From contig NZ_PNOR01000014.1 of assembly GCF_002869765.1 (NCBI RefSeq), forward strand, positions 47,710 to 111,709: a stretch of 64,000 bases of DNA. The letters are read 5' to 3'. The notes below the pieces were generated by a model. That model saw nothing but the letters and a program-made list of their open reading frames with translations. It was not told the origin of the DNA and made no database searches. Below, piece after piece: positions 8,657 through 18,975 of this stretch. The position numbers and the translations under genes are program-made. This DNA is from Deinococcus planocerae (GTDB lineage Bacteria; Deinococcota; Deinococci; Deinococcales; Deinococcaceae). Numbering within the stretch: the first letter of the stretch is position 1; every line of letters starts with the position of its first letter.

Positions 8657-9034
8657 ATGCACGCGCGGGTCGTGACGGTGCAGATTCGCCCCGCCAAGAT
8701 GCGCGGCGCGGTTTTGATTTCCCGTGCACTGGTCCTGCCGCTGCTGTGAGGGCAGCCGGGGTCGTGCGGGGCACGCCTGCTCACCGACGAGGGCACGGGG
8801 CGAGGCCTGCTGACGCTCTGGGCGAGCGAGGCGGCGATGCACGCGGTGGAGGCGCGGGGGGTGTTTCACGAGGAGATCGCGCGCTTCCAGCCGGTGCTGG
8901 GATCGCCGCCCAGCCGCGAGTGCTTCGAGGTCAGCGTGTCGGGCAAGGGGGGCCGGGCGTCCCCGACCGGGCGAGGAAAAGAAGCCCGGAACAGAAGGGA
9001 GAGTCCGCCGATGGAACCACCCCCTACCCCCTGA
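8657..9034 (+). pseudogene. ABM-like monooxygenase gene interrupted by an in-frame TGA
   Basis: Read through one TGA (8747-8749), the frame gives a small alpha/beta-barrel monooxygenase-like protein: M-H-A-R-V-V-T-V-Q-I-R-P-A-K at the start, L-P-L-L-[stop]-G-Q-P-G, then R-G-L-L-T-L-W-A-S-E-A-A-M and F-H-E-E-I-A-R-F. These are typical of antibiotic-biosynthesis-monooxygenase-like proteins, where an Arg or similar residue would be expected at the stop (CGA to TGA is one transition). Upstream and downstream parts are in the same frame. The C-terminal 25 or so codons after F-E-V-S-V look like read-through beyond the original end. Function is presumed lost unless the stop is suppressed. Confidence 0.6.
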
Positions 9035-9093
9035 CGGACCAAAGCGACCAGCCCACGTTCACCCACCGACTTTCCACGAGAAAGAGGGACGCC

Positions 9094-10824
9094 ATGAAGA
9101 AGCAACAAACCCTGCTGTTTACCGGACTCCTTGCCCTGCTCGCTGCCTGCGGTCAACAGACTGCCTCCACGCCCCAGGGCAGTACCCCCGCCCAGGGGCC
9201 GTCGAAGGCCCAGGCGGTGAGCAACAGCAACTGCACCGCAAGCGTCAGCACCGTGACCTGCACCTACACCTACACGGGTGCGGCCCAAACCTGGACGGTG
9301 CCGGATGGCGTGATGGCAGCCACCTTCGATGTGTCTGGTGCTCAGGGCGGTGGGCGCGAGGGTGGCATTGGCGGTGGCACCGGCGGTCAGGGGATGGCTA
9401 CGCTCGCTGTGACCAAAGGCACTACCTATCAGGTCAACGTCGGCGGGAGCGGTGGTGTAGGTGGCAGCGGTGGTACCGGCGGCTTTAACGGGGGCGGTAC
9501 CGGCGCTGGTTCTGGCGGTGGCGGCGGGGGAGCGTCCGACATTCGTACTGGCAGCTTTGCCCTCGAATCACGACTGATTGTTGCTGGCGGCGGCGGCGGT
9601 GCTGGCGGTAACAACATTAGAGGCGGCGGCGGCGATGGCGGCACTGGCGGTGGCACGAGTGGGAGCAATGGCGGTAACGGTGCCAGTTCGGGGACAGGCG
9701 GCGGTGGCGGGAGCCAAGATGGAGGAGGTTCGGCCGGTCGGGGGTATCGGAGTGGCGAGCCTGGTAGCTTTGGTAGTGGTGGCACTGGCGGCGGCAATGT
9801 CGGCGGTCCCGGCGGCACTGGTGCTGGGGGTGGTGGCGGCTGGTACGGCGGCGGCGGTGGTTCTGACGGCGGACGGGACGAGGAGTTCAGCGGGCCTCTG
9901 AGTAACGGGGGTGGTGGAGGCGGCGGTGGCAGTGGCTACATCACACCGACGGCCACGAATGCCACGCTTACGTCCGGCGTGCGGAGCGGCGACGGGCTGA
10001 TCACGATCAGCTACGCAGCAGACACCACCGCGCCCGTCATCACGCCCACGGTGGGCGGCACCCTGGGCCAGAACGGCTGGTACACCAGCGATGTGACGGT
10101 GACGTGGGGCGTGAGCGATCCCGAATCGACCGTCACGATGACGAGCTGGGGCTGCTACGATCAAAGCGTGACCAGCGACACGGCGGGCGTGACGTTCACC
10201 TGCGAGGCGACCAGCGCGGGCGGCACGGGCACCCAGAGCGTGACGGTCAAGCGTGACGCCACCGCGCCGACACTCAAGCCGAGTGTCAGCCCTAATCCGG
10301 TGCTGTTGAACGGCACGGCGACCGCGGCCCCCAACGCTTCGGATGCGCTCTCCGGCCTCGCCTCCTCGTCCTGCGCCCCAGTGACGACCAGCACCGTGGG
10401 CCCCCAGAGCGTGAGTTGCACGGCGACGGACAACGCGGGCAACACGGCAAGTCAGGCGGCGAGCTACACCGTGGCCTACCCCTTCTCGGGCTTCTTGCAG
10501 CCGGTAGACAACCTACCCACCCTCAATACGGTGAAGGCGGGAAGCAGTATCCCGATCAAGTTCAGCCTGCGCGGCAACCGTGGCCTGAACATCCTCGCGG
10601 CGGGCTCCCCGGGTGTGAAGGTCGTGCCCTGTGACGGCAGTGCGCCGGCGGATGAGATCGAGCAGACGCTGACGACGAGCAACAGCACCCTGAGCTATGA
10701 CGCGGCCTCGGACACCTACAGCTACACGTGGAAGACGGACAAGAGCTGGGCGGGGACGTGCCGGCAACTGAATGTCCTGCTCTCGGACGGCACCTCGCAC
10801 CTCGCCAGCTTCAAGTTCCGCTGA
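9094..10824 (+). CDS. glycine-rich PxKF-domain surface lipoprotein
   Basis: A 576-residue lipoprotein (lipobox L-L-A-A-C, Cys about 19). Residues 60-310 form a glycine-rich domain: a Y-T-G-A-A-Q-T-W-T-V-P strand, then long G-G-x-G repeats with R-L-I-V-A-G-G-G-G-G, as in glycine-rich domains of phage tail fibres and surface proteins. Two Ig-like/HYR-type modules follow (each starting D-x-T-A-P with paired Cys), and the end is a PxKF module (P-V-D-N-L-P-T-L-N-T-V-K-A-G-S-S-I-P-I-K-F). Such proteins are cell-surface structural or adhesive components; a specific role is not known. The ATG was chosen over a longer upstream frame because it starts the signal peptide and follows GAGGGA. Confidence 0.82.
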   Translation: MKKQQTLLFTGLLALLAACGQQTASTPQGSTPAQGPSKAQAVSNSNCTASVSTVTCTYTYTGAAQTWTVPDGVMAATFDVSGAQGGGREGGIGGGTGGQGMATLAVTKGTTYQVNVGGSGGVGGSGGTGGFNGGGTGAGSGGGGGGASDIRTGSFALESRLIVAGGGGGAGGNNIRGGGGDGGTGGGTSGSNGGNGASSGTGGGGGSQDGGGSAGRGYRSGEPGSFGSGGTGGGNVGGPGGTGAGGGGGWYGGGGGSDGGRDEEFSGPLSNGGGGGGGGSGYITPTATNATLTSGVRSGDGLITISYAADTTAPVITPTVGGTLGQNGWYTSDVTVTWGVSDPESTVTMTSWGCYDQSVTSDTAGVTFTCEATSAGGTGTQSVTVKRDATAPTLKPSVSPNPVLLNGTATAAPNASDALSGLASSSCAPVTTSTVGPQSVSCTATDNAGNTASQAASYTVAYPFSGFLQPVDNLPTLNTVKAGSSIPIKFSLRGNRGLNILAAGSPGVKVVPCDGSAPADEIEQTLTTSNSTLSYDAASDTYSYTWKTDKSWAGTCRQLNVLLSDGTSHLASFKFR

Positions 10825-10862
10825 GCCCCTGGCCGGTCCGGGAGATCACCCCCGGACAGCCG

Positions 10863-11115
10863 CTGGCGGGTCCAGGTGCCTCGGTCGTCCACATCCGCCC
10901 CTTCCTGCTCAGCACCGGCATCACGCTGGACGAGCAGTTGGCCCTGGACCTCTCGGAGGAGGCGGGACGCAGCTATGAGGACGACGCGGCGCGCCGCAAG
11001 ACGAGTGGCGGCGGGTGGCCCCGGCGGCTCGCGGCCTTCGTCGTGGGCGCCCATGCCCACCTGACCTGTGCCCAGCTTGCCACGCTCGACCCTCAGCACT
11101 CTCGGCAGGCCTGTC
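10863..11115 (+). pseudogene. degenerate PIN-domain (VapC-like) nuclease remnant
   Basis: Immediately after the PxKF gene a reading frame without its own start resembles the C-terminal half of PIN-domain ribonucleases: L-D-E-Q-L-A-L-D-L-S-E-E-A-G-R-S-Y-E-D-D-A-A-R-R, then P-R-R-L-A-A-F-V-V-G-A-H-A-H-L and L-A-T-L-D-P. The expected catalytic Asp before F-V-V-G-A-H-A is Ala here, and the N-terminal acidic strand is missing. No antitoxin gene is visible next to it. I read it as a dead toxin fragment; the match is by eye to a short segment. The sequence from 11116 to 11271 holds nothing I recognise. Confidence 0.45.
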
Positions 11116-11271
11116 CTGCACCGAGTGTGCTTGTTCCCCGAGGCGGGGTGGGCGCGGTCGAGGGATTGCGTTCGAGCCGCCCCCCGTCCTTCGCCAAGGC
11201 CGACCTGCTGGCGCGTGAGCGCCGACCTGCGGCGAGGTGGAGGGGGCCAGCGGGTCGAGGCCCGGGGCTGC

Positions 11272-12465
11272 TCAGCGCCAATTCATGGTGCCGGTGAGGT
11301 AGACGGCCTTGCCGTCCGCGTCGCCCAGGGGGACGAAGCCTTCGTCCGTGCCGAAGGTCTTGACCTGGATGTACCCGCCGAGCGAGGACTCCCGCACCAC
11401 GAGGGCGAGGAGGCGCCCGTCGGGCGACCACGCGGGGTTGTCCTCGCGGCCCCCCGACACCGAGGCCTGCGTCAGGGCGCCGCCGTCGATGTTCATGGTC
11501 CAGACGTGCGAGTTCAGCGCGAAGGCGACCCGGCTTCCGTCCGGGCTGACCGCGAGGTCGCTGGGGTTCACCACGCCGCCCCGGTCGATCTTGCTCAGGG
11601 TCTTCAGCGCCCCGTCACTCACGAAGACGCCGTTGCCGCTCAGCAATCCCAGACGACCGTCGGGCAGCCAGCTCGGCGAGAACGTGTTTGGGAAGCTGGC
11701 GAGTTCGCGGCCCGCGCGGTCGATCACCTTGACCGGATACCCGGGGGACTCGCCCGACTCGTAGGCGATCCGCTCGGCGCCGGGCGAAAAGGCCAGATGG
11801 CCGCGGATGCCGCCCGGCGGGCGCAGGGTGAGGCCGGTGGTGCCGTCCGGGTTGTACACCACGATGTCCGAGGCCCCGAAGCCGCACCGCACGCCGATCT
11901 CGCCGGTGGAGGCGAGGTCCGGGTAGGAATCCACGGTGGCGGGACACGTGCCCGCGACGCTGACCCGGCGCCCGTCGGCGGGGTCGATCCGGTAGATCTT
12001 GTTGCCCGAGTCGTAGACGATGGTGCCCAGCGAGCCGGGCTGGCCCGTGGTCACGACCGTCAAGGCGATGTTCACGTCCTGCGCGGGCGGCACGACGGGG
12101 CCGGCGAATTCCCCGGACAGGTCGCCGTAGCCGGTCTTGCCGTCGCCGTTCTGGTCCTTGAAGGCGACTACCCGGTAGCGCACCTTTTGCAGCCCGCCGA
12201 TCGTGTAGTTGCCCGCACCGTCGGCGCTCACCTGCCGGCTGCGCGAGTCCGAGCAGTCCTGCGCGTAGCAGGCCTTGACCTGCACGCCTCCCGCGCTCTG
12301 GCCCGCCGACACGGTGACCCGTCCGCTGATCGCGGTGGGCGTCTCCCCGCCACCGCCGCCCCCTCCACCGCCCGGGTCCCCGCCCTCCACCGGGCCGGGC
12401 GAACCGCCGCAGGCCGCGAGCGCGAGGGCCAGCCCGAGCGCGGCACCAACCATCCTGGTCTGCAT
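11272..12465 (-). CDS. TolB-like beta-propeller lipoprotein
   Basis: A 397-residue lipoprotein (lipobox L-A-L-A-A-C-G). After a low-complexity poly-Gly linker comes an Ig-like domain (about 45-125) with a Ca-binding-like D-Q-N-G-D-G-K, then a WD40-like/TolB-type beta-propeller recognised by repeated blades such as L-A-F-S-P-G-A-E-R-I-A-Y, L-A-V-S-P-D-G-S-R-V-A-F and P-A-W-S-P-D-G-R-L-L-A-L. Such propellers bind proteins or glycans; no enzymatic residues are evident. The second ATG was chosen because AGGAG overlaps the first ATG and sits 6 nt before the second. Confidence 0.8.
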   Translation of the reverse strand: MQTRMVGAALGLALALAACGGSPGPVEGGDPGGGGGGGGGETPTAISGRVTVSAGQSAGGVQVKACYAQDCSDSRSRQVSADGAGNYTIGGLQKVRYRVVAFKDQNGDGKTGYGDLSGEFAGPVVPPAQDVNIALTVVTTGQPGSLGTIVYDSGNKIYRIDPADGRRVSVAGTCPATVDSYPDLASTGEIGVRCGFGASDIVVYNPDGTTGLTLRPPGGIRGHLAFSPGAERIAYESGESPGYPVKVIDRAGRELASFPNTFSPSWLPDGRLGLLSGNGVFVSDGALKTLSKIDRGGVVNPSDLAVSPDGSRVAFALNSHVWTMNIDGGALTQASVSGGREDNPAWSPDGRLLALVVRESSLGGYIQVKTFGTDEGFVPLGDADGKAVYLTGTMNWR

Positions 12466-12490
12466 GTTCATCTCCTGACTGGCCTCCCGC

Positions 12491-13030
12491 TCATGTGGAG
12501 GGGCCGAAGCAGTTCAGATTCGCGCCGTTCGGGTTGCCGTCCGCGCCCAGCTCGCTCAGCAGCAGTTGGTTCGGGCGCTCCTCGCCGAGCAGGTCCTTGA
12601 GGGGCCCCGGCTCGAAGCCGCCCAGCACGCGGCCCCGGAGCGGTCCGCCCGTGAACGTCAGGGCCAGGGTGAAGTTGCCGCTCGCCGCCGTCGCCGTGTA
12701 GGTGCCGTCCCCCTCGCCGTAGAACTCGCTGCTCTTCCAGCGGTAGGTTCCGTCGCCCAGGGTCAGGGTGCCCACGTTCAACCAGTACGGGAGGTTGACC
12801 CACTACCCGAAAAAATAGTCGTAATAGCTGTAGTACGACAGGAGCTGGCAGGCATACGCGCCGCCCGGCGGGCGCGGGCCCCCCGTCGCGGGTGGGGTGG
12901 GTCCGGCGGCGGGCGGGGTGGACGCTCCCGGGGCCGGCCCCCCTCCGCAGCCGACCAGGGCGAGGGTGCCCAGGCAGGCCCCCAGCACGCCCGCGCGGCC
13001 CACCCTCCAGACGCTGACCTTGTGGTTCAT
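12491..13030 (-). pseudogene. lipoprotein gene interrupted by an in-frame TAG
   Basis: The 5' part encodes a lipoprotein signal (L-A-L-V-G-C-G) and a Pro-rich linker, then A-C-Q-L-L-S-Y-Y-S-Y-Y-D-Y-F-F-G followed by TAG (12803-12805). The frame continues after the stop without shift: W-V-N-L-P-Y-W-L-N-V-G-T-L-T-L-G-D-G-T-Y-R-W, a compact beta domain of about 100 residues ending N-C-F-G-P-S-T. Since both halves share a frame and the second half starts mid-strand, a single nonsense change in a 179-codon gene is the simplest explanation. The protein family is not recognised. If not suppressed, only a short lipopeptide would be made. Confidence 0.6.
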
Positions 13031-13209
13031 TCGCCGCTCCTTTCCGCCTTGTTGTGGGCTACGGGCAGCATCACAAAGCCGTCTGCGCCCGGTGTCTCCC
13101 GGGATTGAGCCCATGCGCCCGACCGGGAACCCGAAGTGGCGCCCGCCTCCCGGGCTTAAGCTGGTGAGGTCGCGGGCGGCGGTGCCGGCGGCGCGAGAGG
13201 ACCGGTCCC

Positions 13210-13425
13210 GTGACGAGTCGCCCCCCTGGCCCCCACCCCACCACGCTTCCCGCGCTGCGCGTCGAGCTGCTCGGCGGGCTGCGGGTGACGGTGGGCGGGC
13301 GACCGTCGGCGCCTCCCGCCTCGCCGGGGGCGCGGCTCCTGCTCGCCCATCTGACGATGCACCCGGAGCAGACCCACGCCCGCGAGGTCCTGGGTGCGAA
13401 GACGAGGGGGCGCGGGCCTGCCTGA
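13210..13425 (+). pseudogene. truncated BTAD-type regulator (N-terminal fragment)
   Basis: The 71-codon frame encodes only the first part of a BTAD/SARP regulator: A-L-R-V-E-L-L-G-G-L-R-V-T-V-G-G-R-P, then A-R-L-L-L-A-H-L-T-M-H-P-E-Q-T-H-A-R-E-V-L, which is the winged-helix region of this family. The homology ends abruptly and the frame stops. The following 480 bp to the LacI gene contain no recognisable continuation. I consider it a gene remnant rather than a small regulator. Confidence 0.5.
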
Positions 13426-13880
13426 GGGGTGCGTCCTTCCGGGTCCGCCGTCTGGCGCTTCCTCAGCGGCGCGGTCCCGCCGACCGGGGGCCGGGAGCAC
13501 GCCCGGCGATGGGTGGGGTCGTGCTCGCCCTGCGCCCGCGTGCCCTGCACCGTTGCCCTGATACCCCGGGTGGGTTGGTTTCGCCCAGGGCGCCGGAATG
13601 GCGAACCGCTGGAGCTGCAATGCGTGGATGAATTCAGGAACTTCCTCTGGCGGATGACCTGCACGGTGACGCCCACATCGAGGTCGGCCCACTGCCTCCA
13701 GGAGAGGACTGCCTCGGCGTCGCCGTCTTGCGTCTGACGACCCGACCTGGGTCACCGCGCGCCGGGGCGGGTCTACCGCGACGTGATCGCGGAGGTGAGC
13801 GCAGGGCTGAACCTGGGGCGAGCAGAGATGTTCGGGGCGTGCTCTGCCCGTGTCTTCCCGACCCCCTCCCTCCCACCTCC
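13426..13880. other. intergenic region, probably decayed coding DNA
   Basis: Between the BTAD fragment and the LacI promoter the sequence keeps coding-like GC periodicity in places (for example a short frame around 13640-13740 on the + strand), but no continuous frame, start or recognised domain was found. It is most simply the eroded remainder of the truncated regulator or a neighbour. Confidence 0.35.
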
Positions 13881-13881
13881 G

Positions 13882-13901
13882 CAAGCGCTTTCACATACAC
13901 T
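13882..13901 (+). promoter_or_regulatory. LacI operator and leaderless -10 box of the repressor gene
   Basis: The palindromic core AAGCGCTTTC (within CAAGCGCTTTCA) is a typical LacI/GalR-family operator. It is followed by TACACT, which fits the TANNNT -10 motif, and exactly 6 nt later by the ATG of the LacI gene, implying a leaderless mRNA. The same 12 bases occur in the promoter of the binding-protein gene at 15246-15257, so the repressor probably controls both itself and the transport genes. Confidence 0.65.
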
Positions 13902-13907
13902 GGCGCC

Positions 13908-14939
<1,032 letters not shown>

Positions 14940-15240
14940 GGTGACGGGAAATCCTGGAGCGGTCGAGTCCGTGAAAGCGAATGCCCGGGCCGCCCCCTCT
15001 GCGAGCGGCTCTACGAGTCAACCGGCCCCGCCGACGGCTCCGCTGAGCAGGGAGCCGAACAGCTCGCGCCCCACGCTGGACAGGAGGAGTCCTTCCTGAA
15101 GCTGCGCATCGACGGAATTGAGCGAGGTTGGCTAACCTTTGCGCCTTTGTGGTCGCCCTGAGCGGAGCCCGTTTTCCCTGGCGAGGGGCCTCCAATTCCC
15201 GGCGTATTCCGGCGCGGCGGGGCGCCTCCCGCCAAGACTT
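14940..15240. other. intergenic region without a recognised gene
   Basis: Nothing convincing was found between the repressor gene and the promoter of the transport operon. A minus-strand frame near 15010-15110 has some coding character but no start, ribosome site or known domain. Confidence 0.35.
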
Positions 15241-15241
15241 C

Positions 15242-15271
15242 TTGACAAGCGCTTTCAAAGCCGCCTACAGT
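15242..15271 (+). promoter_or_regulatory. sigma70-type promoter with embedded LacI operator
   Basis: A perfect -35 box TTGACA and the -10 box TACAGT are separated by 18 nt. The operator core AAGCGCTTTC overlaps the end of the -35 box and fills the spacer, an ideal position for repression by the upstream LacI protein. The 12-base word around it is identical to that at the repressor's own promoter. The transcript would have a leader of about 120 nt before the binding-protein ATG. Confidence 0.7.
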
Positions 15272-15396
15272 ACCGTCAAGCGGAATCAAGTCAGCCCGAA
15301 GTGCCCTCCAGTGGGGAGGTCACCTTGCCCCTCCCGTGGACGCGGGAGAGCGATCTCGCCGTTTCTCGATGCTGTCCGCTTTCAGGAGGACCTGCC

Positions 15397-16650
15397 ATGC
15401 GTTCCCTACTCACCCTGACCCTCGCCCTGACCGCCGGCACCCTGGGGATGGCCGCCGCCCAGACGAAGACCATCACGGTCGCGGCGTTTCCCGACCTCGA
15501 CAGCGTGATCAAGGCGGCGCTGCCGGGCTTCAAGAAGCTCTACCCGAACATCGAGGTGAAGATCAACTCGCTCGCTTACGCGGACCACCACACGGCGCTG
15601 ACGACCGCCCTCTCGACGGGCAAGGGGGCCGCCGACGTGGTGGCGGTGGACTTCGGGTACATCGGCAGGTTCGCGGAGGGCAACGGGCTGGTCGACCTCA
15701 GCAAAGCGCCCTACAACGCCGGTCAATTCCGCTCGCAGTTCGTGGCCTACACCTACCCGCAGGCGACGGCCCCCGACGGACGCATGGTCGCCATGCCGAC
15801 CGACATCGGCCCGGGGTCGATGTTCTACCGCAGCGACCTGCTGAAGAAAGCGGGCGTGCAGCCCAGCGAGCTGAACCGGAGCTGGGAGAGCTACATCGCG
15901 GCGGGCAAGCGGGTGGTCGCCGCCAACCCCGGCAGCTTCCTGATCCCCGACGCGGGCGAGGCCGCCCAGATCATCCTGCGCACCGGGCTCAAGTCGGGCG
16001 AGGGGCTGTACTTCGACAAGTCGGGCAAGGTGCTCGTCGGCCCGGACAACCCCCGCTTCGTCCGCGCCTTCACGGTCGCCAAGCAGATTCGGGACGCCAA
16101 GCTGGATGCCCGCGCGGGTGGGGCCTTCTCGCCCGACTGGACGACCGCCTTCCAGAAGGGCAACCTCGCGACCGAGTTCAGCGGCGCGTGGCTCGTCGGG
16201 CACATGCAGAACTGGCTGGCGAAGGACTACAGCGGCAAGTGGGCGGCGCAAAACCTTCCCGGGGGCACCTTTGCCAGTTGGGGCGGGTCCTTCTACGCGA
16301 TCCCGCAGCAGAGTCAGAACAAGACCGAAGCCTGGGCCCTGATCAAGTACCTCACGACCGACCGGGCGCAGCAGGTCCTGGCGTTCAAGACGACCGGCGC
16401 CTTCCCGGCCCTGCGCGCCGCCGCGAACGACCCCATCTTCAACGAGGGCGTGCCGTACCTCGGCGGCCAGAAGGCCCGCATCCAGTGGCGCCAGGCCGCG
16501 CTCAAGATCCAGCCGCTCGACGTGAACCGCCTCGACCCCATCGCCGAGCAGATCGTCAACGACGCGCTGAACACGGTGCTGGACGGCTCCAGGGACATTC
16601 CCACGGCCCTGCGTGAGGCGCAGACGCTGATCACCCGCCGCGCCCGGTAA
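15397..16650 (+). CDS. sugar ABC transporter substrate-binding protein
   Basis: A 417-residue family 1 solute-binding protein. It has a Sec signal peptide (cleavage around M-A-A-A-Q) and the usual features: T-I-T-V-A-A-F-P-D at the start of the mature part, the F-K-K-L-Y-P-N-I-E-V-K segment, and a C-terminal region with W-G-G-S-F-Y-A-I-P-Q-Q-S and A-W-A-L-I-K-Y-L-T. A strong AGGAGG lies 8 nt before the ATG. It is followed by two CUT1-type permeases and a beta-glucosidase, so it probably binds a beta-glucoside such as cellobiose; the sugar is inferred from context only. Confidence 0.9.
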   Translation: MRSLLTLTLALTAGTLGMAAAQTKTITVAAFPDLDSVIKAALPGFKKLYPNIEVKINSLAYADHHTALTTALSTGKGAADVVAVDFGYIGRFAEGNGLVDLSKAPYNAGQFRSQFVAYTYPQATAPDGRMVAMPTDIGPGSMFYRSDLLKKAGVQPSELNRSWESYIAAGKRVVAANPGSFLIPDAGEAAQIILRTGLKSGEGLYFDKSGKVLVGPDNPRFVRAFTVAKQIRDAKLDARAGGAFSPDWTTAFQKGNLATEFSGAWLVGHMQNWLAKDYSGKWAAQNLPGGTFASWGGSFYAIPQQSQNKTEAWALIKYLTTDRAQQVLAFKTTGAFPALRAAANDPIFNEGVPYLGGQKARIQWRQAALKIQPLDVNRLDPIAEQIVNDALNTVLDGSRDIPTALREAQTLITRRAR

Positions 16651-16716
16651 ATCCCGCCAGGCGGCTGGGGACGGAGAAGGTGCCGTGACGCCCCTCCCGT
16701 GCCCAGCCTCTCCCTT

Positions 16717-16874
16717 GAGAGCGTGTTTCAGAAGTCGGATGGGGCTTGTCACTGATCCGATCAAAATGAGCTTTTGCTCCTCCCCCCTTGCGGGGGAGGC
16801 TGGGAGGGGGGAACGCAAGCGCCATTCCAACGCGCTCCACTCCCCATGAGGGAGTCTTTGAGACACGCTCTTAG
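16717..16874. repeat. MITE-like element with inverted ends inside the sugar transport operon
   Basis: The left end (GAGAGCGTGTTTCAGAAG) and the right end (CTTTGAGACACGCTCTTAG) are imperfect inverted repeats of each other. Between them lies a G/C-run hairpin (CCTCCCCCCTTGCGGGGGAGG, 16779 onward) related to the dispersed repeat at 18810 and 44710. The unit is about 158 bp and non-coding, fitting a miniature inverted-repeat element inserted between the binding-protein and first permease genes. Its hairpin may reduce readthrough into the permeases. Confidence 0.55.
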
Positions 16875-16896
16875 AGAACACAGCCCCGAGGTCAGG

Positions 16897-17867
16897 ATGC
16901 TGGCAAGCAAACCCACTCCCGCTGCGCGGCGCGGAGGCTGGACCGACTTCCAGCGCCGGTACGCGCCGTACATCTTCATCAGCCCGTTTTTCATCCTGTT
17001 CTTCGTCTTCGGCCTCTTTCCGATCCTCTTCAACGCCTACCTGTCGTTCCAGCAGTGGCAGCCGGGCTCGGGCCTGGGGGAGATGAAGTTCGTCGGCTTG
17101 CGCAACTACACCGACAACCTGACCGACCCGACCTTCTGGCAGTCGCTGAGGAACACGGCGGTCCTGGCCGTGCTGTCGGGCCTGCCGCAGCACCTGATCG
17201 CCATTCCGCTCGCCTTCGCGGTGGCGGGCGTGTTGCGGCGGATGCAGCACCTCGTCACCGCCGTGTACTTCCTGCCGTACATCACGTCCATCGTGGCGAT
17301 CTCGGTCATCTTCTTCACGCTGTTCAGTTGGCAGTACGGGGTAATCAACGCGGCCCTGAACGCGCTGCACGGCCTGCCCCTGATCGGCGGCCTCTTCCCG
17401 GCGGACAGGATCAACTGGCTGGGTCAGAAGGAGTACGTGCAGCCCGCCGTCGCGCTCGTGGTGATCTGGCGGTACACGGGCTGGAACATGCTGCTGTACC
17501 TCTCCGGCCTCCAGGCCATCCCCAGGGAGCTGTACGAGGCGGCGGCGGTGGACGGCGCGACCGGGGGGCAGCAGTTCCGGTACATCACCCTGCCCCTGCT
17601 GCGCCCGATCATGTTCGTGGCGGTGACGCTGAGCCTGATCGGCGGCCTGCAACTGTTCGAGGAGCCGTTCATCCTCACCAACGGCACGGGCGGCGCGGGG
17701 CAGGCGGGCCTCACGACGATCATGTACATGTACCGCACCTACGCGAGCTATTCGGACGCCGGGGTCGCGGCGGCGATGTCGTGGCTGCTCTTCCTGGTCA
17801 TCGGGGCGCTGACCCTGGTGAACAACCGCCTTTTCGGGCGCAGCGGCCTGGCGGGGAGGGACGAGAG

Positions 17868-17871
<4 letters not shown>
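16897..17871 (+). CDS. sugar ABC transporter permease (MalF/UgpA type)
   Basis: A 324-residue CUT1 permease with about six membrane helices (first at residues 25-50). The cytoplasmic EAA loop that contacts the ATPase is E-L-Y-E-A-A-A-V-D-G-A-T-G-G-Q-Q-F. The start ATG was chosen because it gives a normal short N-terminus and follows GAGG; the frame is open further upstream through the repeat element. It overlaps the next permease by 4 nt (ATGA). No ATPase gene accompanies the pair, so a shared MsmK/UgpC-like ATPase is expected from elsewhere. Confidence 0.9.
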
Positions 17872-18752
<881 letters not shown>

Positions 18753-18809
18753 ATTCGTTAGCTGGTGGGTGAACGCAGGAGTCGAGCGTCCGTTTTTCTG
18801 GGATGCCAT

Positions 18810-18850
18810 GCCCGTTCACCCCCTCCCAACCTCCCCCCTCAAGGGGGAGG
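18810..18850. repeat. 41-bp dispersed hairpin repeat (copy 1, inverted)
   Basis: This segment is the reverse complement of 44710-44750 with one mismatch. It contains the self-complementary CCTCCCCCCTCAAGGGGGAGG, which would form a stable hairpin, plus a GCCCGTTCACCCCCTCCC arm. Placed after the last permease gene, it could act as a transcription terminator or mRNA-end stabiliser. A shorter relative lies in the element at 16779-16811. Confidence 0.6.
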
Positions 18851-18975
18851 AGTAAAGAGATTCAACGTACCCGCGTCGTTATTTGTTGGACGGGCATGGA
18901 AGGGGACGGCTTAACTGCTCGCTCTGCCTGCCTCGGAAAGACACACCCCTTTTGCCCCATTCTCCAGAGGTTTCC

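Noticed and set aside
9429..9818. Pro-rich frame on the minus strand within the glycine-rich lipoprotein gene
   Set aside because: Poly-Pro is the antisense reading of poly-Gly codons; it has no start context.
15406..17652. Long open frame of 748 codons on the minus strand across the sugar transport genes
   Set aside because: It lies opposite clear transporter genes, crosses their intergenic repeat, and has the Arg/Val/Leu/Gln composition of antisense high-GC frames.
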